Below are positions 21,288 through 33,779 of a stretch of DNA of 64,000 nt, piece after piece. The notes under the pieces are model-generated. The model was not told where the DNA came from. It was given only the letters and a program-made list of their open reading frames with translations, and ran no database searches. Numbering within the stretch: position 1 is the stretch's first letter; each line of letters starts with the position of its first letter. Where the stretch lies: NCBI GenBank assembly GCA_964017235.1, contig OZ024935.1, positions 93,743,207 to 93,807,206 of the forward strand, given 5' to 3'. The DNA is from Sabellastarte sp. h YS-2021 (Eukaryota > Annelida > Polychaeta > Sabellida > Sabellidae). The position numbers and the translations under genes are program-made.

Positions 21288-23679
21288 TTGTTATGTAGGT
21301 ATTAACATATAATTATTTCTTTTTAAATAAAATTTTGACTCAATGCTTATCTTTTTATTGGAGCCTGTTGGGCGTCCTTCACTTGAACTGATTGTACTTA
21401 CACTGTGCCTGAACGTGTGGTATCCACAAAACAAATGTTAGTATCCAAATCCCCCACATTGCAATTACAATTTTCCCCCTTTTTATGAAAACTAATGTCA
21501 ATAAGTGGACTAATATTATATTATGTACTCCAGAACACTTTTGTATCATCATTGCAAAGGTATTCTAACACTCCTGGTATTATGAGCTTTTTTGTACATA
21601 TGTGTTAAGTTATATACACAATCTTCTTACACAGTACACACTAAGGTAAGACATCATTGGAAAATCAGACATTGTGTATAGTGTTTTCAGTGGATGTTTT
21701 GACATAAGGGAGTAAATTTCACCAAATATAAATAGCAATCAAAAGGTATACCAATAATACTGTAGCATTTTATATGGGGATTTTGTTATATTTATCCAAA
21801 CACATCAAACCATGTAAAATGATGAAACATATTTTTATTGAAACTACTTGCCCAATATTTCTCAATGGGTTAGTCTAAATTTGCAATTTGTTGAAGGCTG
21901 TGCCAATAATCACCGAATGTCATTAACATTTAATGTATATGTGTCATTTCTTAGGCCAATGGAAACATGTTATTTGTTTAAGATATTAGTATTAGTATTA
22001 GATAGTTTAAGATTTCTATTGTGGCTACTATGTGTACTTCAAAACCTGCAAGTACCAGTGAAGGTAGTAGCAATAATAACAGGTGACGTAAAATAGTAAC
22101 ATGGCACAGTTTGTTTTCTATTCACTAATAACATCCAGAAGTCTCCAGGTTAGTGACTATGAAGATGTAGATCAGCAGCGATGAATGGATTAAGTAGACC
22201 AAGACATTATTTGGATCCCAACATAGTATAAGGTTTACAATGAATTAAATCAACAAGTCCAGCTTTATACAATCAAGTGCAAATTAAACAAGTGATAGGG
22301 TAGCCACCAAGTGCTAGTCAACCATGTTACAATAATGCACCCGTGTGCCAGTCAATCAAGTGGCTATACAGTAGCTTCATTACAAGGCCAACACTGCACA
22401 CTGGGTTGAAGGTAATTCCAGGACACAGCAGAGGTGATGTCAACACTGGTGGCACCACCAGAAAGCAGACTCCACTTCCACATCAGGCAGGCTAATGAGC
22501 GGGCAGACTGCCAGCACCTCCACCACAACCAAGGATATACAACCTTAACCAGAATGGGTACTGATCGCAAGTGCTACAAATCCACTTGTGAATAATTGTG
22601 TGTTTGGGGGGGGGGGGAGATGAAAATAAGGGGAGTCTTCTACTGACAAAACCAAGAATCTTTATGCGAATTGCAGAAGAGCTAACACAAAAATAACTTA
22701 CTGTAAATTAGTAAATAGAAAATTTCAGTTATTTGAAGGTGGGCCCCAAGGAAGAATCTCTCAAATACTTTGATGCTGGGTAGTGAAAGGAAGGGGTTGC
22801 GCCTTTTGTGGCTTAACATATTTTGCTATCAATGGAAAGCTTTAAATGTCTAATTATTTAAATTAATTTTTACAACTCATAAATAATAATGAACAAATCA
22901 AATTTTCTTGTGGTGTATTTGACTGGCAAGCCATTAAATACCACATGAGAGTTTTTCTTTTGTTAAAAGTGTCCAATATTTTTTCACATTGCTCATTACT
23001 CATTCAAATTTCAGACAAAATGACACCTTGACAGCAATTCATTATGTATTTGCTTTCTTTTATCAAAATACTTCAACATATTAATTAGTACTGAAGTCAT
23101 TATATCAGAAGGTAAATTCACTTAATTAACAGATGTTATGTTGGTTGTTTTAAATTTCAGAAAACAAAAAATTTACATTATATGATTATATGGAAGTCTG
23201 TCTAAATGTGTGTCCGCGGGATTGTACTGTAGAATATTTTTATAATATCATACTAATATTTGGTGATTGATTTTCAATGCTCAGAATAGAATAAATGATA
23301 TGCTTTTTACTATGAGCAAATCATGATCGATTTTATAAAAAAACAAAATATTTGGTTTTAAATTATAATAAGGGATCACAAATTGAATATGTTAAGTAAC
23401 ATATTGGCCTTGCACAATTGATGAGCAACTGAGTCATTTTGTGCCAGAGTAGTGGAGACAGTTGATGCTAAGGCAGAATAACAATGCCAGTCAAGTACAT
23501 GTTCTTTATGTAATGAATAACTTTATATCACTTAATCTCTGTCATCCGACCACCTCTAAGACACAAAATACATGTCCAGAATGCAAAGCAAAGGTCACAT
23601 GCTATAGCAGGGTCAGCTCCAGAGATGTTATTAAAAGGAAAGACTTTTAAGGAGGGTATGATTTGTTTGAAAGGTAAGT

Positions 23680-23854
23680 TTTATCACCATGGGTAATTTT
23701 GTGGGCAGAGGAAACCAGTACATACAGTTGATCTGCACTGTAATCTGCCGACTATTGGTTAGCAACAACCAACTTCCCAACCTGAGGTCTGGGGTTTGAA
23801 CCGCCGACCTCAGAGGTGGGAGGCTAGTGTGGTATCACTGTGCCACCATGGCCC
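23680..23854 (-). mobile_element. tRNA-derived SINE, unit 1
   Basis: On the minus strand it begins GGGCCATGGTGGCACAGTGA (A-box-like) and has GGTTCAAACCCC (B box) about 50 bases on. Its body matches the SINEs at 42637-42850 and 55403-55588 ('gggcagaggaaaccagtac'). Confidence 0.65.
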
Positions 23855-24292
23855 TTGATTTGCTGAAAGTAACAACATACTAGCAGTAGAATACTTTAGT
23901 GTTCTCAAGAGGAGTACATGAAAAAATTAACCAATTTCCCTTGTGTAGATCATATTCTTGTGTTTTGTTAAATCGGTTATTTATGCTGGATTGGGTGCCG
24001 CTTTAAAATGTGTTTGACAGAAAAGAGAGGGGAAAAATGGAATGAACAGACATTTAAATCCAGTTTCTTTAATTGCTGTGTTCCACTGAGGCTGACTTGT
24101 TGGTAACTATTGATTTTTGGGGGGTCAGCAGTAATGTTTATAGAGTCAGTTAGGATCATTTGTAGTTCTCCGGCCTGTCACGGCGAACCAGCAAAGTATC
24201 ATGTTTGATATTTCACTGACCCACACAAGTTTATAAACTCCTGGAAAGGACTAATAGATGCCAGCTTCTTCTGCCCCCTGGTAGCTGCTATC

Positions 24293-24481
24293 TCAGATCC
24301 TGTCCTCCTGACCAGCCAATTCCCCCACATGATTGAAATAGTCTTTCAGTCGGTCTCATTGATGTTTGGCTCCCTCAAAGGATTCCTGTAATTTTCATCT
24401 GGTACATACACAACTTACTAATTTTCCCTGTTTGCTTCTCCCTGGTGTGTTGTGAGCATGATATGCAACACCACACATGTT
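24293..24481 (-). pseudogene. Harbinger transposase C-terminus, unit 1
   Basis: Minus-strand fragment covering the last part of a PIF/Harbinger (HARBI1-like) transposase. It reads TCVVLH near its start and KDYFNHVGELAGQEDRI before a stop, with internal stops and shifts between. It is cut at the unit boundary, where the next unit begins. Confidence 0.65.
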
Positions 24482-25768
24482 AGGGTAGATTATTATTCAC
24501 ATATTAATATGGGTGAAACACAGATTTTATTTGAAGAGATTTTAAGAGTTTAAAAGTTTTGGTGGTATGGCAGGAAGTGCAAGAAAAGTGAAGTCAGGTT
24601 TTGATAAATTATACAGATGCAACCACATTGTAAAACTTTGCAAAACATTCCACTACCCATAATTTTCTAACATTGCATCTGGGAGTCTCAGAGCGTCCTA
24701 TGCAAACCTCACAATTGGGTGGTCTATTGACTACTTTTCCTCAACATGTCTTGAGTGGGTATAAGTACCAGCCACAAAGCCATCAGTGACATGAGTAGTG
24801 CACTGAAGAGGTCACCCATCATAGTACTAACGTAACCCATTGCCGCTTAACTTCTGTAGAAGACTGACACTCATCGCAGTACATCACAATTCATGAAAGT
24901 CTGGAGACAAGAAAAAACAGTAAGAAAAGTGATCTCTAGAAGCACGAGCCTTGTTAGAGCTGGCACTTAAAATAGATGCAGGAGAGCCTTGCAAAGGTTG
25001 TTTTTGCAGAAAAACTTTAATAGCTCACGCTGGACACTGTGTCATCAGTAAGTTGTGGAACTTGACCAATATGGTCATCTGATGTTTCTTACTAATTCTT
25101 AAGTCCCATTTTGTGTTCCAGATTCACAACTATTGTGTCTTTTCAGCAAATTGTCTTAAAAGGCCTTAACTAAATGTGGGACCACATTCGGCATGTGAAG
25201 ACAACAAACATGGTAAGATGAAATCAGTTCTAAATAATTTAGGGTCCTGTAATGAATTACACCTTGTGTCTAAATATGCAGGGAAGAGCAGATTTGCTAT
25301 TTTGTTATACGAATCTGAAATATGTTTTTATAATAAGTGTCAGATGGGTCTATTCTAAGGATTCTAAAAGTGCATGCAACATAACCTTTGAAAATCAGAG
25401 GGCTAGAAGTCTGCTACTTCATCAATGGTCTGAAATTTTGGTTTAAGTTTCTGAACAGCTCAAACAGTTCTGTCAAAACATTCAAATTAATGGAACTGTA
25501 GTTCAGGGTAAGACAGAACTAATAGCTGTATGCTTGTGTACATCTTTTGGCTTAGATAACGGGTGAAGTAAAGCATTGTTGGTCAGTCTAAATGTCAAAT
25601 CAATGCTTTCAGTGTGATATCTCTGTCAAATAACATACTTCATCCGACTGAGCTCTGGCAGAATAATGGTTTGTAACAGTTTGACTAAATAGCCCATTAT
25701 TTGATCACTAAAATTGATATTGTAATAAATTTATGTCAGCATAATCTCTCAAGTAAGCTTATGTCACC

Positions 25769-26429
25769 CTAGGGCCGGATTCACAAAAGGCCTCAAGTCT
25801 TAGATTTTGCTCAAATCTGAGATTTTGGTCTCAGCTGAGATTCTGCTCAAGTTGAGATTCACAAAAGGGATCCTAGCCGAGACCAAAATCTCAGACATGT
25901 TTTGAGGCGGGACCAATCAAAATTGATGTAACATTCTGTTGAGATCAGTTTAAAGCATACACATTTATATTTACAACTGTCCCACATGTACTCAGATTTT
26001 ATAATATTTTCTATCTAATAAAATGTTTTCTTTTTACTATGATTTGTACTGCCATACAAAATAACTGATTAAAACAGCAAAACAAAACATTCGTGAAAAT
26101 TAGTAATATAACTGCTTTACTGTTGTTTTCATACAAACTCTTTGTATATATTCATGTTTTAGGTCAAACGTTATAAATATGTGATACTTGGCAATTTTCA
26201 TTTTGTTATGAGACTTGTAACTACAGATACTCTATTTTATGAAAACTTAAGTCACCCGTAGGCAGTCTCAGATTTGAGAGCAAATCTGAGCCAAATCTCA
26301 GCCTGAGATCTTTTGTGAATTCCAGCTGAGCAAAAGGTCTTAAATATGAGAAAAATCTAAGATAAATCTTAGATTTGACACAAAAATATCAGATTTGAGA
26401 CTTAAGACCTTTCGTGAATCCAGCCCCAG
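25769..26429. mobile_element. Foldback element F1, unit 2
   Basis: Copy of the F1 element with the same CTAGGGCC and GCCCCAG termini. Confidence 0.7.
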
Positions 26430-26540
26430 TGTCATATTTGTTTACGTGTCAAACTTGTAACTGACAGTAATACACTTTGTTAAATGAGCACAGTTCTGAA
26501 AAAGTCGGAACATCTCAAAATGTGACCTCATTGCTAACAG

Positions 26541-27239
26541 CAGGGGCCGGATTCACGAAAGGTCTCAAGTCTTAGCCAAATCTCAGCTGAGCTTTTGCTC
26601 AAATCTGAGATTTTTGTCTCAGCTGAGATTCCACTTAAGTTGAGATTCAGGAAAGGAATCTCAGCTGAGACAAAAATCTCAAGTCAAGTTTTGAGTCTGG
26701 ACCAATCAAAACTGATGTAACATTTGGTAACATTTTTGAGATTAGTGAAAAGTATACACATTTATATTTTACCACTCTGCCATATATACTCACATTTTAG
26801 AATATTTTTAATCAAGCAAAACATTGTCTTTTTACTTTAATTTGTACTGACATTCAAAAGAACTGATTATAACAGCAAAACAGGCCACTCGTGTAAATTT
26901 GTAATGTAAATGTTAACTGTTGTTTTTGTACAAATTCTTAATATAAATTCATATTTTGTGTTACAAGTTAAATAATATGTCATACTTCACTATTTTCATT
27001 TTGTTTTGTGACTTTTTATTACATACACTCTATTTTGTGAAAACTTAAGTCACCCCCTAGGCAGTCTTAGATTTGAGACCAAATCTGAGAAAAATCTTAG
27101 CCTGAGATCTTTTGTGAATCCCAGCTGAGCAAAAGGTCTCAAATCTAAGAAAAATCTTAGAAAAATCTAAGAAAAATCTTAGATTTGAGACCAAAATCTC
27201 AGATTTGAGACTTGAGACCTTTCATGAATCCGGCCCCTG
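26541..27239. mobile_element. Foldback element F2, unit 2
   Basis: Copy of F2 with CAGGGGCC and GGCCCCTG termini and the full inner array of 'aaaaatctaag' words near the right arm. Confidence 0.72.
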
Positions 27240-30200
27240 GGTAATCCAAGTTGATCTCAGTATTGTGAGAAACATGATCTCCACTACATTGTTAAGACTT
27301 GACTTCATCAGTTCATCAGGAATCTGCAGCACTTTACCAATAATATTTGTAATATAATCTATGTTATAACACAGACAGAGTTCCCTGCATTTCTGATCCC
27401 TCACGAAGAGTCTAAGAGGAGTTATAGCTTACTTTTATGCTTTGACTTTTGGTATTTCTGATAATTTATTAAATATCTTTAACTTAATGAAAAGTTACAC
27501 TTACAAGTGGGGAGTGTTATTAAAAAATGTCACTTAAAGCTTAATGTGTTACTGGATATAATTTGCTTTTTACTGTCAGTATATCAACAAGCTTACACAG
27601 GCACTGACCCACTTTGGAGTTAATGATAACGGTTCACGTAGCTGTAGTTTATAGCCTACCTGGGTAACAGTTGTAACAGTTTTATGTCTTAAAGTTCTAT
27701 CTTATAGTTTTAGCATGTAGGTACAGGCTTGTATTTTATGTGGCACTCGTTTAATGTTTCATGTGACGTGATGAACAGGTGTTAATATTTATATTTAATA
27801 TTTGATTGCCCCTGGGCACCTGGGTGGTTATATATTAAAGTGATGTTGGCCCAGGCGCCCTTGTTATGTAGGTATTAACATATAATTATTTCTTTTTAAA
27901 TAAAATTTTGACTCAATGCTTATCTTTTTATTGGAGCCTGTTGGGCGTCCTTCACTTGAACTGATTGTACTTACACTGTGCCTGAACGTGTGGTATCCAC
28001 AAAACAAATGTTAGTATCCAAATCCCCCACATTGCAATTACAATTTTCCCCCTTTTTATGAAAACTAATGTCAATAAGTGGACTAATATTATATTATGTA
28101 CTCCAGAACACTTTTGTATCATCATTGCAAAGGTATTCTAACACTCCTGGTATTATGAGCTTTTTTGTACATATGTGTTAAGTTATATACACAATCTTCT
28201 TACACAGTACACACTAAGGTAAGACATCATTGGAAAATCAGACATTGTGTATAGTGTTTTCAGTGGATGTTTTGACATAAGGGAGTAAATTTCACCAAAT
28301 ATAAATAGCAATCAAAAGGTATACCAATAATACTGTAGCATTTTATATGGGGATTTTGTTATATTTATCCAAACACATCAAACCATTTAAAATGATGAAA
28401 CATATTTTTATTGAAACTACTTGCCCAATATTTCTCAATGGGTTAGTCTAAATTTGCAATTTGTTGAAGGCTGTGCCAATAATCACCGAATGTCATTAAC
28501 ATTTAATGTATATGTGTCATTTCTTAGGCCAATGGAAACATGTTATTTGTTTAAGATATTAGTATTAGTATTAGATAGTTTAATATTTCTATTGTGGCTA
28601 CTATGTGTACTTCAAAACCTGCAAGTACCAGTGAAGGTAGTAGCAATAATAACAGGTGACGTAAAATAGTAACATGGCACAGTTTGTTTTCTATTCACTA
28701 ATAACATCCAGAAGTCTCCAGGTTAGTGACTATGAAGATGTAGATCAGCAGCGATGAATGGATTAAGTAGACCAAGACATTATTTGGATCCCAACATAGT
28801 ATAAGGTTTACAATGAATTAAATCAACAAGTCCAGCTTTATACAATCAAGTGCAAATTAAACAAGTGATAGGGTAGCCACCAAGTGCTAGTCAACCATGT
28901 TACAATAATGCACCTGTGTGCCAGTCAATCAAGTGGCTATACAGTAGCTTCATTACAAGGCCAACACTGCACACTGGGTTGAAGGTAATTCCAGGACACA
29001 GCAGAGGTGATGTCAACACTGGTGGCACCACCAGAAAGCAGACTCCACTTCCACATCAGGCAGGCTAATGAGCGGGCAGACTGCCAGCACCTCCACCACA
29101 ACCAAGGATATACAACCTTAACCAGAATGGGTACTGATCGCAAGTGCTACAAATCCACTTGTGAATAATTGTGTGTTTGGGGGGGGGGGAGATGAAAATA
29201 AGGGGAGTCTTCTACTGACAAAACCAAGAATCTTTATGCGAATTGCAGAAGAGCTAACACAAAAATAACTTACTGTAAATTAGTAAATAGAAAATTTCAG
29301 TTATTTGAAGGTGGGCCCCAAGGAAGAATCTCTCAAATACCTTGATGCTGGGTAGTGAAAGGAAGGGGTTGCGCCTTTTGTGGCTTAACATATTTTGCTA
29401 TCAATGGAAAGCTTTAAATGTCTAATTATTTAAATTAATTTTTACAACTCATAAATAATAATGAACAAATCAAATTTTCTTGTGGTGTATTTGACTGGCA
29501 AGCCATTAAATACCACATGAGAGTTTTTCTTTTGTTAAAAGTGTCCAATATTTTTTCACATTGCTCATTACTCATTCAAATTTCAGACAAAATGACACCT
29601 TGACAGCAATTCATTATGTATTTGCTTTCTTTTATCAAAATACTTCAACATATTAATTAGTACTGAAGTCATTATATCAGAAGGTAAATTCACTTAATTA
29701 ACAGATGTTATGTTGGTTGTTTTAAATTTCAGAAAACAAAAAATTTACATTATATGGAAGTCTGTCTAAATGTGTGTCAGCGGGATTGTACTGTAGAATA
29801 TTTTTATAATATCATACTAATATTTGGTGATTGATTTTCAATGCTCAGAATAGAATAAATGATATGCTTTTTACTATGAGCAAATCATGATCGATTTTAT
29901 AAAAAAACAAAATATTTGGTTTTAAATTATAATAAGGGATCACAAATTGAATATGTTAAGTAACATATTGGCCTTGCACAATTGATGAGCAACTGAGTCA
30001 TTTTGTGCCAGAGTAGTGGAGACAGTTGATGCTAAGGCAGAATAACAATGCCAGTCAAGTACATGTTCTTTATGTAATGAATAACTTTATATCACTTAAT
30101 CTCTGTCATCCGACCACCTCTAAGACACAAAATACATGTCCAGAATGCAAAGCAAAGGTCACATGCTATAGCAGGGTCAGCTCCAGAGATGTTATTAAAA

Positions 30201-30243
30201 GGAAAGACTTTTAAGGAGAGTATGATTTGTTTGAAAGGTAAGT

Positions 30244-30418
30244 TTTATCACCATGGGTAATTTTGTGGGCAGAGGAAACCAGTACATACAGTTGATCTGC
30301 ACTGTAATCTGCCGACTATTGGTTAGCAACAACCAACTTCCCAACCTGAGGTCTGGGGTTTGAACCGCCGACCTCAGAGGTGGGAGGCTAGTGTGGTATC
30401 ACTGTGCCACCATGGCCC
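30244..30418 (-). mobile_element. tRNA-derived SINE, unit 2
   Basis: Tandem-array copy of the SINE at 23680-23854, with the same A- and B-box words. Confidence 0.65.
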
Positions 30419-30856
30419 TTGATTTGCTGAAAGTAACAACATACTAGCAGTAGAATACTTTAGTGTTCTCAAGAGGAGTACATGAAAAAATTAACCAATT
30501 TCCCCTGTGTAGATCATATTCTTGTGTTTTGTTAAATCGGTTATTTATGCTGGATTGGGTGCCGCTTTAAAATGTGTTTGACAGAAAAGAGAGGGGAAAA
30601 ATGGAATGAACAGACATTTAAATCCAGTTTCTTTAATTGCTGTGTTCCACTGAGGCTGACTTGTTGGTAACTATTGATTTTTGGGGGGTCAGCAGTAATG
30701 TTTATAGAGTCAGTTAGGATCATTTGTAGTTCTCCGGCCTGTCACGGCGAACCAGCAAAGTATCATGTTTGATATTTCACTGACCCACACAAGTTTATAA
30801 ACTCCTGGAAAGGACTAATAGATGCCAGCTTCTTCTGCCCCCTGGTAGCTGCTATC

Positions 30857-31045
30857 TCAGATCCTGTCCTCCTGACCAGCCAATTCCCCCACATGATTGA
30901 AATAGTCTTTCAGTCGGTCTCATTGATGTTTGGCTCCCTCAAAGGATTCCTGTAATTTTCATCTGGTACATACACAACTTACTAATTTTCCCTGTTTGCT
31001 TCTCCCTGGTGTGTTGTGAGCATGATATGCAACACCACACATGTT
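30857..31045 (-). pseudogene. Harbinger transposase C-terminus, unit 2
   Basis: Same fragment as at 24293-24481, truncated at the junction with unit 3. Confidence 0.65.
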
Positions 31046-32332
31046 AGGGTAGATTATTATTCACATATTAATATGGGTGAAACACAGATTTTATTTGAAG
31101 AGATTTTAAGAGTTTAAAAGTTTTGGTGGTATGGCAGGAAGTGCAAGAAAAGTGAAGTCAGGTTTTGATAAATTATACAGATGCAACCACATTGTAAAAC
31201 TTTGCAAAACATTCCACTGCCCATAATTTTCTAACATTGCATCTTGGAGTCTCAGAGCGTCCTATGCAAACCTCACAATTGGGTGGTCTATTGACTACTT
31301 TTCCTCAACATGTCTTGAGTGGGTATAAGTACCAGCCACAAAGCCATCAGTGACATGAGTAGTGCACTGAAGAGGTCACCCATCATAGTACTAACGTAAC
31401 CCATTGCCGCTTAACTTCTGTAGAAGACTGACACTCATCGCAGTACATCACAATTCATGAAAGTCTGGAGACAAGAAAAAACAGTAAGAAAAGTGATCTC
31501 TAGAAGCACGAGCCTTGTTAGAGCTGGCACTTAAAATAGATGCAGGAGAGCCTTGCAAAGGTTGTTTTTGCAGAAAAACTTTAATAGCTCACGCTGGACA
31601 CTGTGTCATCAGTAAGTTGTGGAACTTGACCAATATGGTCATCTGATGTTTCTTACTAATTCTTAAGTCCCATTTTGTGTTCCAGATTCACAACTATTGT
31701 GTCTTTTCAGCAAATTGTCTTAAAAGGCCTTAACTAAATGTGGGACCACATTCGGCATGTGAAGACAACAAACATGGTAAGATGAAATCAGTTCTAAATA
31801 ATTTAGGGTCCTGTAATGAATTACACCTTGTGTCTAAATATGCAGGGAAGAGCAGATTTGCTATTTTGTTATACGAATCTGAAATATGTTTTTATAATAA
31901 GTGTCAGATGGGTCTATTCTAAGGATTCTAAAAGTGCATGCAACATAACCTTTGAAAATCAGAGGGCTAGAAGTCTGCTACTTCATCAATGGTCTGAAAT
32001 TTTGGTTTAAGTTTCTGAACAGCTCAAACAGTTCTGTCAAAACATTCAAATTAATGGAACTGTAGTTCAGGGTAAGACAGAACTAATAGCTGTATGCTTG
32101 TGTACATCTTTTGGCTTAGATAACGGGTGAAGTAAAGCATTGTTGGTCAGTCTAAATGTCAAATCAATGCTTTCAGTGTGATATCTCTGTCAAATAACAT
32201 ACTTCATCCGACTGAGCTCTGGCAGAATAATGGTTTGTAACAGTTTGACTAAATAGCCCATCATTTGATCACTAAAATTGATATTGTAATAAATTTATGT
32301 CAGCATAATCTCTCAAGTAAGCTTATGTCACC

Positions 32333-32993
32333 CTAGGGCCGGATTCACAAAAGGCCTCAAGTCTTAGATTTTGCTCAAATCTGAGATTTTGGTCTCAGCT
32401 GAGATTCTGCTCAAGTTGAGATTCACAAAAGGGATCCTAGCCGAGACCAAAATCTCAGACATGTTTTGAGGCGGGACCAATCAAAATTGATGTAACATTC
32501 TGTTGAGATCAGTTTAAAGCATACACATTTATATTTACAACTGTCCCACATGTACTCAGATTTTATAATATTTTCTATCTAATAAAATGTTTTCTTTTTA
32601 CTATGATTTGTACTGCCATACAAAATAACTGATTAAAACAGCAAAACAAAACATTCGTGAAAATTAGTAATATAACTGCTTTACTGTTGTTTTCATACAA
32701 ACTCTTTGTATATATTCATGTTTTAGGTCAAACGTTATAAATATGTGATACTTGGCAATTTTCATTTTGTTATGAGACTTGTAACTATAGATACTCTATT
32801 TTATGAAAACTTAAGTCACCCGTAGGCAGTCTCAGATTTGAGACCAAATCTGAGCCAAATCTCAGCCTGAGATCTTTTGTGAATTCCAGCTGAGCAAAAG
32901 GTCTTAAATATGAGAAAAATCTAAGATAAATCTTAGATTTGACACAAAAATATCAGATTTGAGACTTAAGACCTTTCGTGAATCCAGCCCCAG
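32333..32993. mobile_element. Foldback element F1, unit 3
   Basis: Copy of F1, nearly identical to that of unit 2. Confidence 0.7.
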
Positions 32994-33104
32994 TGTCATA
33001 TTTGTTTACGTGTCAAACTTGTAACTGACAGTAATACACTTTGTTAAATGAGCACAGTTCTGAAAAAGTCGGAACATCTCAAAATGTGACCTCATTGCTA
33101 ACAG

Positions 33105-33779
33105 CAGGGGCCGGATTCACGAAAGGTCTCAAGTCTTAGCCAAATCTCAGCTGAGCTTTTGCTCAAATCTGAGATTTTTGTCTCAGCTGAGATTCCACTT
33201 AAGTTGAGATTCAGGAAAGGAATCTCAGCTGAGACAAAAATCTCAAGTCAAGTTTTGAGTCTGGACCAATCAAAACTGATGTAACATTTGGTAACATTTT
33301 TGAGATTAGTGAAAAGTATACACATTTATATTTTACCACTCTGCCATATATACTCACATTTTAGAATATTTTTAATCAAGCAAAACATTGTCTTTTTACT
33401 TTAATTTGTACTGGCATTCAAAAGAACTGATTATAACAGCAAAACAGGCCACTCGTGTAAATTTGTAATGTAAATGTTAACTGTTGTTTTTGTACAAATT
33501 CTTAATATAAATTCATATTTTGTGTTACAAGTTAAATAATATGTCATACTTCACTATTTTCATTTTGTTTTGTGACTTTTTATTACATACACTCTATTTT
33601 GTGAAAACTTAAGTCACCCCCTAGGCAGTCTTAGATTTGAGACCAAATCTGAGAAAAATCTTAGCCTGAGATCTTTTGTGAATCCCAGCTGAGCAAAAGG
33701 TCTCAAATCTAAGAAAAATCTTAGAAAAATCTAAAATCTCAGATTTGAGACTTGAGACCTTTCATGAATCCGGCCCCTG
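33105..33779. mobile_element. Foldback element F2, unit 3
   Basis: Copy of F2 lacking about 24 bases of the repeated inner words of the right arm, probably a slippage deletion. Confidence 0.72.

Larger units (their letters stand above)
17905..24481. repeat. Tandem 6.6-kb unit, copy 1
   Basis: First of three head-to-tail copies (6577 bp). It begins AGGGTAGATTATT and ends ACACATGTT. It contains foldback elements F1 and F2, a G-tract at 22606-22617, a SINE, and the C-terminal part of a Harbinger transposase at its right end. This copy is the most divergent: it has private bases at its start, an intact GC-rich hairpin at 21241-21287 and a 'gattat' duplication near 23182 absent from the others. 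Open frames in the unit are short and unrecognised. Confidence 0.92.
24482..31045. repeat. Tandem 6.6-kb unit, copy 2
   Basis: The middle copy (6564 bp). It shares several private changes with copy 3 and not with copy 1, so copies 2 and 3 descend from a later duplication. It has the same layout of F1, F2, SINE and Harbinger end. Confidence 0.92.

Noticed and set aside
22364-22570. 68-codon minus-strand frame repeated in all three tandem units
   Set aside because: Recurs only because the unit is duplicated. It has no domain, and in unit 3 an alternative 101-codon frame appears by chance.
22606-22617. G12 tract (and G11 in units 2 and 3) as a G-quadruplex or regulatory site
   Set aside because: A single homopolymer run with length variation between units; simple slippage explains it.
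23740-23854. Genuine tRNA gene suggested by A- and B-box words
   Set aside because: The sequence cannot be folded by eye into a full cloverleaf and is followed by a SINE body shared with other sites.
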